From Halanaeroarchaeum sp051744605 (GTDB lineage: Archaea > Halobacteriota > Halobacteria > Halobacteriales > Halobacteriaceae): 14,768 nucleotides of DNA. The stretch is from assembly GCA_051744605.1 (NCBI GenBank), contig JBNJDE010000051.1:1-14768 (forward strand). Direction: 5' to 3'. The translations under genes were made by a program, and so were the position numbers. Numbering within the stretch: position 1 is the stretch's first letter; the number at the start of each line of letters is the position of its first letter. The notes beneath the pieces are model-generated. The model was not told the origin of the DNA. It saw nothing but the letters and a program-made list of their open reading frames with translations, and ran no database searches. Positions 1 through 5,792 of this stretch are shown here, piece after piece.

Positions 1-275
1 ATCGACGCCGGCATCACGATGGTGAGGTCGTACCCACGCGCGGCTGCGACGAGCGCGAGACCGATGCCCGTGTTCCCGCTGGTCGCCTCGACGAGTCGGC
101 CGCCTGGTTCGATGTGGCCCTCCCGCTCTGCCGCCGTTATCATCTCGAGTGCCGGCCGGTCCTTCGCCGATCCACCCGGGTTCCGTCCTTCGAGTTTCGC
201 CGCGACGGTCGTTCCGTCCGGTCCGTCGATGCGCACGAGCGGTGACCCGATCGTCTCCAGGACGGAGTCGTCCAT
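1..275 (-). CDS. Cysteine synthase-family PLP enzyme, N-terminal part (cut by window edge)
   Basis: This is the N-terminal 91 residues of a fold-type II PLP enzyme of the cysteine synthase/cystathionine beta-synthase family, which makes cysteine from O-acetylserine (or a related activated serine) and sulfide in the cytoplasm. Visible motifs are NPGGSAKDRPA around residues 32-42, where Lys38 should form the Schiff base with PLP, and EATSGNTGIGLA from residue 63, the phosphate/substrate loop. The start is the ATG at 273-275, which begins the expected short N-terminus (MDDSVLETIGSPLVRI). A weak TATA-like TAAGTA lies about 27 bp upstream on the minus strand, consistent with leaderless transcription. 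The rest of the gene lies left of the window, so cysK, cysM and a cystathionine beta-synthase-like enzyme cannot be told apart. The family is clear; exact substrate is unknown. Confidence 0.88.
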   Translation of the reverse strand, partial: MDDSVLETIGSPLVRIDGPDGTTVAAKLEGRNPGGSAKDRPALEMITAAEREGHIEPGGRLVEATSGNTGIGLALVAAARGYDLTIVMPAS

Positions 276-358
276 TGCCGAGAGGTAGACCGTCGGCGTA
301 CTTACCAGTGGTGACCGCGACGCTCCCCGCCGGCTCGTCGCTGCCGGGTGCGGGGAGA

Positions 359-363
359 TTAAA
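359..363 (+). promoter_or_regulatory. TATA-like box of thioredoxin-family gene
   Basis: TTAAA within GAGATTAAAC sits about 31-35 bp upstream of the ATG at 394. This suits a haloarchaeal TATA element driving a transcript with almost no leader. It is called by position and AT content only. Confidence 0.4.
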
Positions 364-393
364 CGCCTCGGCCGCCAAACCGCGAGCGAACCC

Positions 394-768
394 ATGGAAT
401 CGATGGAACCCGCCCCCGACTGGGACGTCGACGCCCACCGGGACGTCGTCGACGCCTTCGCCGACCTGGACGAGGGCGTCGTCATCACCGTCTGGGGCGC
501 CGACTGGTGTCCGGACACCCGAAACCAGCTTCCCGAATTCGCCGCCGCACTCGACGCGGCGGGAATCGAGGACGACCGGATCGAACAGGTCGAGGTCGAC
601 CGCGAGAAGAACGGCCGCGGAACCGAGGAGTACGGCATCGAATTCATCCCGAGCATCGTCGTCGAGCGGGACGGCGAGGAAATCGCCCGCTTCGTCGAGG
701 AAGAACCGGTCCCGGCAGCGGTGCACCTCGCGAGTCAGTTCGGAGACGTCGACGCGTCCGCCTACTGA
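394..768 (+). CDS. Thioredoxin-family protein with single-cysteine CPDT active site
   Basis: This 124-residue protein has the thioredoxin fold signature: a beta strand VVITVWGADWCPDTR (residues 29-43) with the redox Cys39 after Trp38, and the cis-proline loop FIPSIVV with Pro86. The usual second cysteine of the CxxC motif is Thr42, and Cys39 is the only cysteine in the protein. It therefore cannot form an internal disulfide and would act as a monothiol thioredoxin-like protein, perhaps through mixed disulfides or with a partner thiol. The length fits a cytosolic single-domain thioredoxin; no signal peptide or membrane segment is seen. An alternative ATG lies three codons downstream. TTAAA at 359-363 is about 30 bp ahead of the ATG. 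It stands alone between the divergent cysteine synthase-like gene and pckA; a role in thiol chemistry with that neighbour is only a guess. Confidence 0.8.
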   Translation: MESMEPAPDWDVDAHRDVVDAFADLDEGVVITVWGADWCPDTRNQLPEFAAALDAAGIEDDRIEQVEVDREKNGRGTEEYGIEFIPSIVVERDGEEIARFVEEEPVPAAVHLASQFGDVDASAY

Positions 769-798
769 CGATCGGTACACCCTTCCAGGAGGCACGGA

Positions 799-878
799 CG
801 GAAACGGTTTCGCGCCCGAAAGATACGACGTGACGGAAACGGTCACTTTTTATCCTGGCGGAAACGGTCACCTTTTGT
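799..878 (+). promoter_or_regulatory. pckA promoter region with tandem repeats and T-rich boxes
   Basis: CGGAAACGGT occurs three times, at 799-808, 834-843 and 859-868. The last two copies belong to 20-bp units (834-853 and 859-878) identical at 18 of 20 positions and offset by 25 bp. Each unit ends in a T-rich box (TTTTTAT or CTTTTGT). The second box lies about 27 bp before the pckA ATG, as for a leaderless start; the first would give a leader of about 25 nt. The first CGGAAACGGT overlaps the perfect dyad GAAAC-G-GTTTC (801-811), and the second overlaps GTGAC-N7-GTCAC (830-846). Promoter plus operator function is inferred from this arrangement. Confidence 0.55.
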
Positions 879-902
879 ACCGAGACGCTGGAGTCCCAAC
901 CG

Positions 903-2420
903 ATGAGTAACTCCGGCACCGCCCTCGATATCGGGCTGTCCGAAGCCGTTCGACAACCGACTGCCGCCGACCACGTCACGGTCGACCCGTCCTTCGATGA
1001 CCTCCGCGCCTTCTCCCGAGACCTGGAGCGAACGACCTCGTTCGGTGCGCCGTCGTACGTGAGCGAATACCGGTCCCGAAGCGCGGAGCAGACCAAGAAC
1101 GCCATCGACGACGAGTTCGACCAGGCCGATTACGACCTCGTCGAGGAGGCACTCGACATCGTCGACGCTGGCGACGAGGAGTTCGTCTGCGTCGATCGGA
1201 TGGTCGGTCGACACCCCGAGGAGTCCTATCACGCCAGACTGTTCGTCCCGAAGGAGTACGGCCGCATCGCGCTCGGGTGGGCGAAACTCCTCGAACCGGC
1301 CGCGGGAGCGGACCCCGACTTCGTCACCATCCAGATACCGGACGACGACCGGACCGCAATCCGCGTCCTCCCGGACCAGGGACTGACCGTCGTGCTCGGC
1401 AGCGACTACACCGGCGAGGCGAAGAAATCGTTCCTCCGGCTGTTCATGCGACGCGCGAAAGAAGCCGGTGGGCTGGGTCTCCACGCGGGCAGTAAACGCG
1501 TCCGTCTCGAACGGGACGGCGACCTCGAGACCGTCGGCCAGGTGTTCCTCGGCCTCTCCGGGACCGGCAAATCGACGCTGACGGGACACGGCTTCTGGCT
1601 CGACGACCCGGAGACGGCGGAGATGCTCCAGGACGACGTCTGTGCGCTTCGGACCGACGGCGTCGTCGCCGGGAGCGAGGGCAAGGGGCTCTACATCAAG
1701 ACCATCGGTCTCACACGAGAACAGCAACCCGAACTCTACGATGCCGCGACCCGGGAGAGCGCCGTCCTCGAGAACGTCTCCGTCGCGGCGGACGGGACCG
1801 TCGACTTCGACCGGGACGAACACACCACGAATTCCCGCGCGGTCGTCCAGCGGGAGACGATGGCGAGCGCGTCCGAGGACATCGACCTCGAGTCCATCGA
1901 TCAGGTCTTCTTCATCACCCGCAATCCACTCATGCCGCCGATCGCGAAACTCTCCGACGAACAGGCGGCCGCCGCCTTCATGCTGGGCGAGTCGGTGCAG
2001 ACGAGCGCCGGCGACCCCGACAGCGCGGGCGAGTCCATCCGCGTCGTCGGCACGAACCCGTTCATCATCGGCTCAGAGGGAGCAGAGGGGAACCGCTTCC
2101 ACGACCTCATCGCCGATCTGGACGTCGATACGTTCGTCATCAACACCGGGACCATCGGCGGCGACGCCATGGACGTCAGTGTGGAGGATACAGTTCGTAT
2201 GCTCACCGAGACCGCGCGCGGGACCGTCGAGTGGCGCGAGGACGACGCCATCGGGATGACCGTCCCTGACGAGGTACCAGGCATGGACGTCTCACGATTC
2301 GACGTACCGGCGGTCGTCGACGACTTCGCCGAGAAACACGCCGCGTTGCGCGAGGAACGACGCGACTATCTCGCCCAGTTCGACGACCTCCGGGAGACCA
2401 TCGTCGACGCCGCGTACTGA
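903..2420 (+). CDS. pckA: Phosphoenolpyruvate carboxykinase (ATP type)
   Basis: This 505-residue enzyme converts oxaloacetate plus ATP to PEP, CO2 and ADP, the first committed step of gluconeogenesis, in the cytoplasm. The ATP-type fold is shown by Walker A GLSGTGKST at residues 217-225 (Lys223), the kinase-2 acidic pair Asp244-Asp245, Lys174-Lys175 in YTGEAKKS, and His194 in GLHAGSK. The last three align by context with the metal- and phosphate-binding Lys/Lys/His of bacterial ATP-PEPCK. The length fits the family (about 500-540). The ATG at 903 is chosen because a T-rich promoter box lies about 27 bp upstream and the N-terminus is compact. Because PEPCK balances gluconeogenesis against the citric acid cycle, control by carbon source is expected, and the tandem repeats upstream are candidate operators. 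It is separated by 70 bp from purD, which has its own promoter. Confidence 0.95.
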   Translation: MSNSGTALDIGLSEAVRQPTAADHVTVDPSFDDLRAFSRDLERTTSFGAPSYVSEYRSRSAEQTKNAIDDEFDQADYDLVEEALDIVDAGDEEFVCVDRMVGRHPEESYHARLFVPKEYGRIALGWAKLLEPAAGADPDFVTIQIPDDDRTAIRVLPDQGLTVVLGSDYTGEAKKSFLRLFMRRAKEAGGLGLHAGSKRVRLERDGDLETVGQVFLGLSGTGKSTLTGHGFWLDDPETAEMLQDDVCALRTDGVVAGSEGKGLYIKTIGLTREQQPELYDAATRESAVLENVSVAADGTVDFDRDEHTTNSRAVVQRETMASASEDIDLESIDQVFFITRNPLMPPIAKLSDEQAAAAFMLGESVQTSAGDPDSAGESIRVVGTNPFIIGSEGAEGNRFHDLIADLDVDTFVINTGTIGGDAMDVSVEDTVRMLTETARGTVEWREDDAIGMTVPDEVPGMDVSRFDVPAVVDDFAEKHAALREERRDYLAQFDDLRETIVDAAY

Positions 2421-2459
2421 GCACGTCCGTGGATATTTTTGGCGGTAGCAACGGTAACC

Positions 2460-2465
2460 TTTACA
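2460..2465 (+). promoter_or_regulatory. TATA-like box of purD
   Basis: TTTACA lies 26-31 bp before the purD ATG, suiting a leaderless transcript. It is preceded by ACGGTAACC, which resembles the ACGGTCACC ahead of the T-rich box of pckA. Confidence 0.45.
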
Positions 2466-2490
2466 CAACGGTGGCCCGTCCCCGTCGATT

Positions 2491-3774
2491 ATGAGCGACT
2501 CCGTCCTGCTCGTCGGCGGTGGCGGTCGCGAACACGCCATCGCCCGCGCGCTCGCCGACGCCGAACTGTACGCCTGTGCGAGTAACCGAAATCCCGGCAT
2601 CGCCAGCATCGCCGCCGGTTTCGAGATCCTGGACGAGACGGACGCGTCGAGCGTGGTGGAATACGCCGAGTCCGTCGACGCGTCATTGGCGGTCATCGGC
2701 CCGGAAGCAGCGTTGCAGGCGGGGGTCGTCGATGCCCTCGAAGACGCGGGAATCTACGCCTTCGGCCCGCGACAGGCCGACGCACGGATCGAGACGGACA
2801 AGGCCTTCCAGCGGGAGTTCATGGCCGAGCACGACATCACCGGAACGCCCGAATTCGCCACCTTCGACGCACGCGACCCCGCCGCGGCGTACGTCGAGTC
2901 GGTCGACGGAGACGTCGCCGTCAAGCCCCGTGGACTCACTGGCGGCAAGGGCGTCCGGGTGACCGGCGATCAGTTATCGAAGCCCGAGGCCGCCACCTAC
3001 ATCCGTGAGAGCGACTACGAGGAGTGGGTCATCGAGGAACGCCTCGTCGGCGAGGAGTTCACGGTCCAGGCGTTCGTGGCCAACGGCGACGTTCGCGTGA
3101 CCCCGGCAGTTCAGGATCACAAACGCGCCTACGAGGGCGACGAGGGGCCCAACACCGGCGGCATGGGAAGCTACTCCGACGCCAGTTTCGCCCTCCCCTT
3201 CATGACCGACGCGGAGTACGACGCAGCGGTCGGTATCATCGAGGAGACGGTCGACGCCCTCGACGACTATCGCGGAATCCTCTACGGGCAGTTCATGCTC
3301 ACGACAGAGGGGCCGAAAGTCGTCGAGTTCAACGCGCGGTTCGGCGACCCCGAGGCGATGAACACGCTGCCCGTCCTCGAGACCGACTTCCTCGACGTGC
3401 TCCGCGCGGCCCGCGACGGCGAACCGCTCCCCGACCTGGCCTTCGCCGCGCAGGCGACCGTCTGCAAGTACGCCGTCCCAGCGGGCTATCCGACGGACCC
3501 CGAGTCTGGCGCGAGGGTCGCCCTCGACGAGGAGTCCGTGGGCGACGGGTTGCTCTTTTACGCCTCCGTGGACGAACGAGACGACGGTATCTTCACGACG
3601 ACGTCACGCTCGTTCGCGGTCGTCGGCGTTGCGGACACCATCGCGGCGGCCGAGACCATCGCCGCCAATGCACTCTCCGGCGTCGACGAGGGGTTCCACG
3701 TCCGCCACGACATCGGGACGGACGAACTCGTCCAGTCCCGCATCGAACACATGGCCGAACTCCGCGGCGAGTAA
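2491..3774 (+). CDS. purD: Phosphoribosylamine--glycine ligase (GAR synthetase)
   Basis: The 427-residue protein joins phosphoribosylamine and glycine using ATP, the second step of de novo purine synthesis. It shows the PurD domain order. The N-terminal nucleotide-like fold begins VLLVGGGGREHAIA (residues 5-18). The ATP-grasp core follows, with Lys145 in the KPRGLTGGKGV loop and NTGGMGSYS. The metal-binding NARFGDPE is at 281-288, and a C-terminal domain ends the protein. After GDPE the sequence reads AMN rather than the TQ common in bacteria. The length matches the family (about 420-430). The start ATG at 2491 is the first residue of the canonical N-terminus. No other pur gene is adjacent, so it appears to be transcribed alone from its own promoter. 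Function is secure from the motifs. Confidence 0.95.
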   Translation: MSDSVLLVGGGGREHAIARALADAELYACASNRNPGIASIAAGFEILDETDASSVVEYAESVDASLAVIGPEAALQAGVVDALEDAGIYAFGPRQADARIETDKAFQREFMAEHDITGTPEFATFDARDPAAAYVESVDGDVAVKPRGLTGGKGVRVTGDQLSKPEAATYIRESDYEEWVIEERLVGEEFTVQAFVANGDVRVTPAVQDHKRAYEGDEGPNTGGMGSYSDASFALPFMTDAEYDAAVGIIEETVDALDDYRGILYGQFMLTTEGPKVVEFNARFGDPEAMNTLPVLETDFLDVLRAARDGEPLPDLAFAAQATVCKYAVPAGYPTDPESGARVALDEESVGDGLLFYASVDERDDGIFTTTSRSFAVVGVADTIAAAETIAANALSGVDEGFHVRHDIGTDELVQSRIEHMAELRGE

Positions 3775-3790
3775 CCCGGCAAGCCCCCCT

Positions 3791-3798
3791 TCTAAGTA
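3791..3798 (+). promoter_or_regulatory. TATA-like box of the ferritin-like gene
   Basis: TCTAAGTA sits 23-30 bp before the ATG at 3821. It is weak in sequence but correctly placed for a leaderless transcript, and supports 3821 over an in-frame GTG at 3800. Confidence 0.35.
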
Positions 3799-3820
3799 GG
3801 TGGTCGTCGTACTAACGTGT

Positions 3821-4273
3821 ATGGCAGACGAAGTAACCGACCTGCTCCGCGAAGCGTACGCTGACGAGATCGAGACGGTCATGAACTACATGGCCAACTC
3901 GATCATCCTCGACGGCGTCCGGGCAGAGGAGATCAAAGAATCGCTCCAGGCGGATATCCAGGAGGAACTCGGTCACGCACAGCAACTCGGCGAGCGGCTC
4001 AAGCAACTCGACGAGGCGCCACCGGGATCGATGGATTTCGAGGCCCGCCAGGAGAGCCTCCAGCCCCCGGCCGATACGACCGACGTGATCTCCGTCATCG
4101 ACGGCGTCGTCGAGGCCGAGGAGGGCGCCATCGCGACGTACCGATCGTTGATCACGGCGGCCGAAGAAGCCGACGACCCGGTCACCGAGGACCTCGCCGT
4201 CACCCTCCTCGCGGACGAGGAAGCCCACCGGACGGAGTTCCGCGGCTTCCGCAAGGAGTACGCCGCCGACTGA
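3821..4273 (+). CDS. Ferritin-like di-iron four-helix protein
   Basis: The 150-residue, strongly acidic, mostly helical protein has the repeated carboxylate pattern of the ferritin/rubrerythrin superfamily. Glu16 or Glu18 lies in helix 1, Glu49-x-x-His52 in helix 2 (EELGHAQQL), Glu98/Glu101 in helix 3 (EAEEGAIATYR), and Glu133-x-x-His136 in helix 4 (DEEAHRTEF). Two ExxH motifs with two further Glu residues should bind a di-iron centre. No CxxC rubredoxin domain is present, so it is not a full rubrerythrin. Likely roles are iron storage, iron oxidation or peroxide defence in the cytoplasm; bacterioferritin-like and manganese-catalase-like relatives cannot be excluded. I chose the ATG at 3821 over the upstream in-frame GTG at 3800 because a TATA-like box is correctly placed and MADEVTDLL begins helix 1 naturally. 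Confidence 0.8.
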   Translation: MADEVTDLLREAYADEIETVMNYMANSIILDGVRAEEIKESLQADIQEELGHAQQLGERLKQLDEAPPGSMDFEARQESLQPPADTTDVISVIDGVVEAEEGAIATYRSLITAAEEADDPVTEDLAVTLLADEEAHRTEFRGFRKEYAAD

Positions 4274-4293
4274 TCGGGCGGCATTCCGAACCG

Positions 4294-4300
4294 CTTTTAC
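4294..4300 (+). promoter_or_regulatory. TATA-like box of the XapX gene
   Basis: CTTTTAC lies 26-32 bp before the ATG at 4326, as for a leaderless haloarchaeal transcript. Confidence 0.45.
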
Positions 4301-4325
4301 TCGACTCCCACCACCTCCTCTCACT

Positions 4326-4520
4326 ATGAACGCGACACTCGCCGTGCTCGCCCTGGTGACCGGAACGGTCGCCGGGGCCGTCTTCGCGTACCTTCAGGTC
4401 CCGATTCCGGCTCCGCCGACCCTCTCGGGGCTGCTCGGTATCGTCGGCATCTATCTCGGTTACAAGATCGTGCAGGCCATGGGTGTCGGCTTCGACCTGC
4501 TCGGTGCGCTGGGCCTATAG
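4326..4520 (+). CDS. XapX domain small membrane protein
   Basis: The 64-residue protein is almost entirely hydrophobic and matches the XapX domain family. A first membrane helix (about residues 4-22) is followed by the signature VPIPAPPTLSGLLGIVGIYLGY (residues about 25-46) and a second hydrophobic segment to the end. XapX proteins are small, with two predicted membrane helices, found in bacteria and some archaea; their function is not known to me. The upstream CTTTTAC box supports the ATG at 4326. It is transcribed toward the convergent adkA unit, and the intervening 180 bp holds strong inverted repeats. The family assignment is good, but no biochemical role can be given. Confidence 0.8.
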   Translation: MNATLAVLALVTGTVAGAVFAYLQVPIPAPPTLSGLLGIVGIYLGYKIVQAMGVGFDLLGALGL

Positions 4521-4528
4521 GCTGACAG

Positions 4529-4641
4529 GCGCCACGCTCGTGTCGCGGGACGGGGTGGCGCACTCCCGCCGAGTTCGTCCCGCGCCGTTCTCACAGGATG
4601 GTCGGGAGTGGCCCCGTCTTCGGCCATAACGTCTCGGCCAC
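4529..4641. repeat. Interlocking inverted repeats between convergent genes
   Basis: Perfect inverted-repeat pairs overlap one another. GCGCCAC 4529-4535 pairs with 4555-4561 (7 bp). CGCGGGACG 4544-4552 pairs with 4576-4584 (9 bp). CACTCCCG 4561-4568 pairs with 4603-4610 (8 bp). GTGGCC 4608-4613 pairs with 4636-4641 (6 bp). The left arm of each of the second and third pairs lies inside the loop of the pair before it, so neighbouring stems would form pseudoknots or compete. The location downstream of both XapX and adkA suggests a bidirectional 3' end structure or a small structured RNA. No known RNA family is recognised. Confidence 0.5.
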
Positions 4642-4700
4642 GGGCACTCGGCTGAACGAGCCCCCACCCCCGCCCTGCGAGCCTCCGGCAACCCATACAC

Positions 4701-5261
4701 CTATGGCCGGAGCGCGTCCGCCACCGCGTCGGCCGCCTCGCCGACGTCTCCCTCGTTCTCGACGAGTCGGACCGGCGCGTCGACGCTGACCGCGTATTCG
4801 AAGGCCGCCGTTCGATTGATGTCCTGCTCGAACTCGATGGCTCGAACCGTCGCATCGCCGTATTCGCGTTCGGACTCCGCTCGGCGGTCGAATACCGTCT
4901 CCGGCGCGGCCTCGACGAGGACGAACTGCCCGGGATTCACGTCGCGAAGGACCGCATCGGGAAATCCGTGCAGGTAACCGGCGTCCGTCTCGACCGCGAG
5001 GTGGGTCGTCAGTAGTATCTCCGCGGTCTCGGCGCTGTCGGCCACGTACTCGCCGGCGCGTCGCTGGAGCCGTCTCGTCTGTCGGCGGGTGAGCGTTCCC
5101 AGTTCCGACCGTCTGGTCGCCCAGTCCCGCGTGGCGGCGTGTTCCAACATCACGTCGCCGAAGTTGATCAGCTTGTACTCCTCGTCGAGTTTTCGTCGCG
5201 CGCGCTCGCTGATGCTCGTGAGTCCGACGCCGGGGACTCCCGAGAGGAGGGTGACGCTCAT
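4701..5261 (-). CDS. adkA: Archaeal-type adenylate kinase (AdkA) with altered P-loop
   Basis: This 186-residue protein matches the archaeal AdkA family, which interconverts ATP plus AMP and two ADP and is unrelated in detail to bacterial Adk. Family features are the N-terminal VTLLSGVPGVG loop, INFGDVMLEHA, the Arg-rich helix TRRQTRRLQRRAGEYVAD, TTHLAVETDAGYLHGFPD (compare THxxIxTPxGYLPGLP in relatives) and the C-terminal INRTAAFEYAV. The P-loop reads GVPGVGLTS, with Leu where the Walker A lysine is expected. The methanococcal AdkA, as I recall it, also lacks this lysine (GVPGVGGTT), so activity is still possible. The length is close to the family's roughly 190. Its ATG shares one base with the TGA of the upstream small-protein gene, so the two are translationally coupled. 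Confidence 0.85.
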   Translation of the reverse strand: MSVTLLSGVPGVGLTSISERARRKLDEEYKLINFGDVMLEHAATRDWATRRSELGTLTRRQTRRLQRRAGEYVADSAETAEILLTTHLAVETDAGYLHGFPDAVLRDVNPGQFVLVEAAPETVFDRRAESEREYGDATVRAIEFEQDINRTAAFEYAVSVDAPVRLVENEGDVGEAADAVADALRP

Positions 5262-5548
5262 CAGAAGACCTCCTCCTCTTCGCCCTCTCCTTTCGGCGTG
5301 CTTCCCCGGTCGTCGTAGAACTTTCTGCCGATGAACTCGTCACTGACGAAGGTCATCAACGCGTCGTACAGCTCGTCTGCCGACCGGTACTGTTCGTTCG
5401 AGGTTCGATCGAGCACCTCTTCGATAGACTCGCTTTGCCCCGTTGGCGCCTGGAGCTCCGTTTCGCCGATGGCCTCGATAACGGTCCGGTGGGACGTCGG
5501 GAACGTCAACTCGCGGGCGAACAGGTCTCGTGTCTCTGGTAGTCGCAT
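5261..5548 (-). CDS. Small conserved haloarchaeal protein (DUF2795/DUF5789-like)
   Basis: This 95-residue acidic protein begins MRLPETRDLF and contains the stretch LTFPTSHRTVIEAIGETELQAP, then a helical part SADELYDALMTFVSDEFIGRKFYDDRG, and ends in a Glu-rich tail (GEGEEEEVF). The pattern of a short N-terminal helix, a valine/isoleucine core and a 'y.sadely.al' helix resembles small haloarchaeal proteins grouped as DUF2795/DUF5789. I recognise this only from memory, and no function is known. It is first in a two-gene unit: its TGA overlaps the adkA ATG by one base, suggesting co-expression with adenylate kinase. TATATGA at 5571-5577 lies about 27 bp upstream, supporting the ATG at 5546-5548 and a leaderless start. 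Confidence 0.75.
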   Translation of the reverse strand: MRLPETRDLFARELTFPTSHRTVIEAIGETELQAPTGQSESIEEVLDRTSNEQYRSADELYDALMTFVSDEFIGRKFYDDRGSTPKGEGEEEEVF

Positions 5549-5570
5549 TCACCCTTTCTTTAATCATTTA

Positions 5571-5577
5571 TCATATA
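5571..5577 (-). promoter_or_regulatory. TATA box of the small protein-adkA unit
   Basis: On the minus strand TATATGA is centred about 26 bp upstream of the ATG at 5548, inside the most AT-rich stretch of this part of the window (5551-5580). Confidence 0.55.
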
Positions 5578-5792
5578 GGTTTTGCGACACCGTCGATTTC
5601 CACTGGTATCCCTCGCGGAAACCGAGCGGTCGGCACCATCCTGAAATTTCGATGTCAGACGCCGTCGAACGGGAGCACCGATCGAATCGACTCGACCGAA
5701 CCCGTCTTCTGGCGATCGGGCGAGGGTAAAAGCGAGGTAACTGAAGCGAAAGCGACCGAAAACCAGACTGGCCGTGGGCGGTGCACTCGGCG

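Noticed and set aside
843..1823. A 326-codon minus-strand frame across pckA
   Set aside because: Antisense shadow of pckA with no domain and no promoter.
4460..4855. A 131-codon minus-strand frame covering the 4521-4700 gap
   Set aside because: Arg/Pro-rich, overlaps adkA and XapX genes out of frame, and resembles no family; the inverted repeats explain the gap better.
5652..5729. A 25-codon frame beginning ATGTCAGACGCC in the gap upstream of the small protein-adkA unit
   Set aside because: Too short, without a clear promoter or homologue; not strong enough to call.
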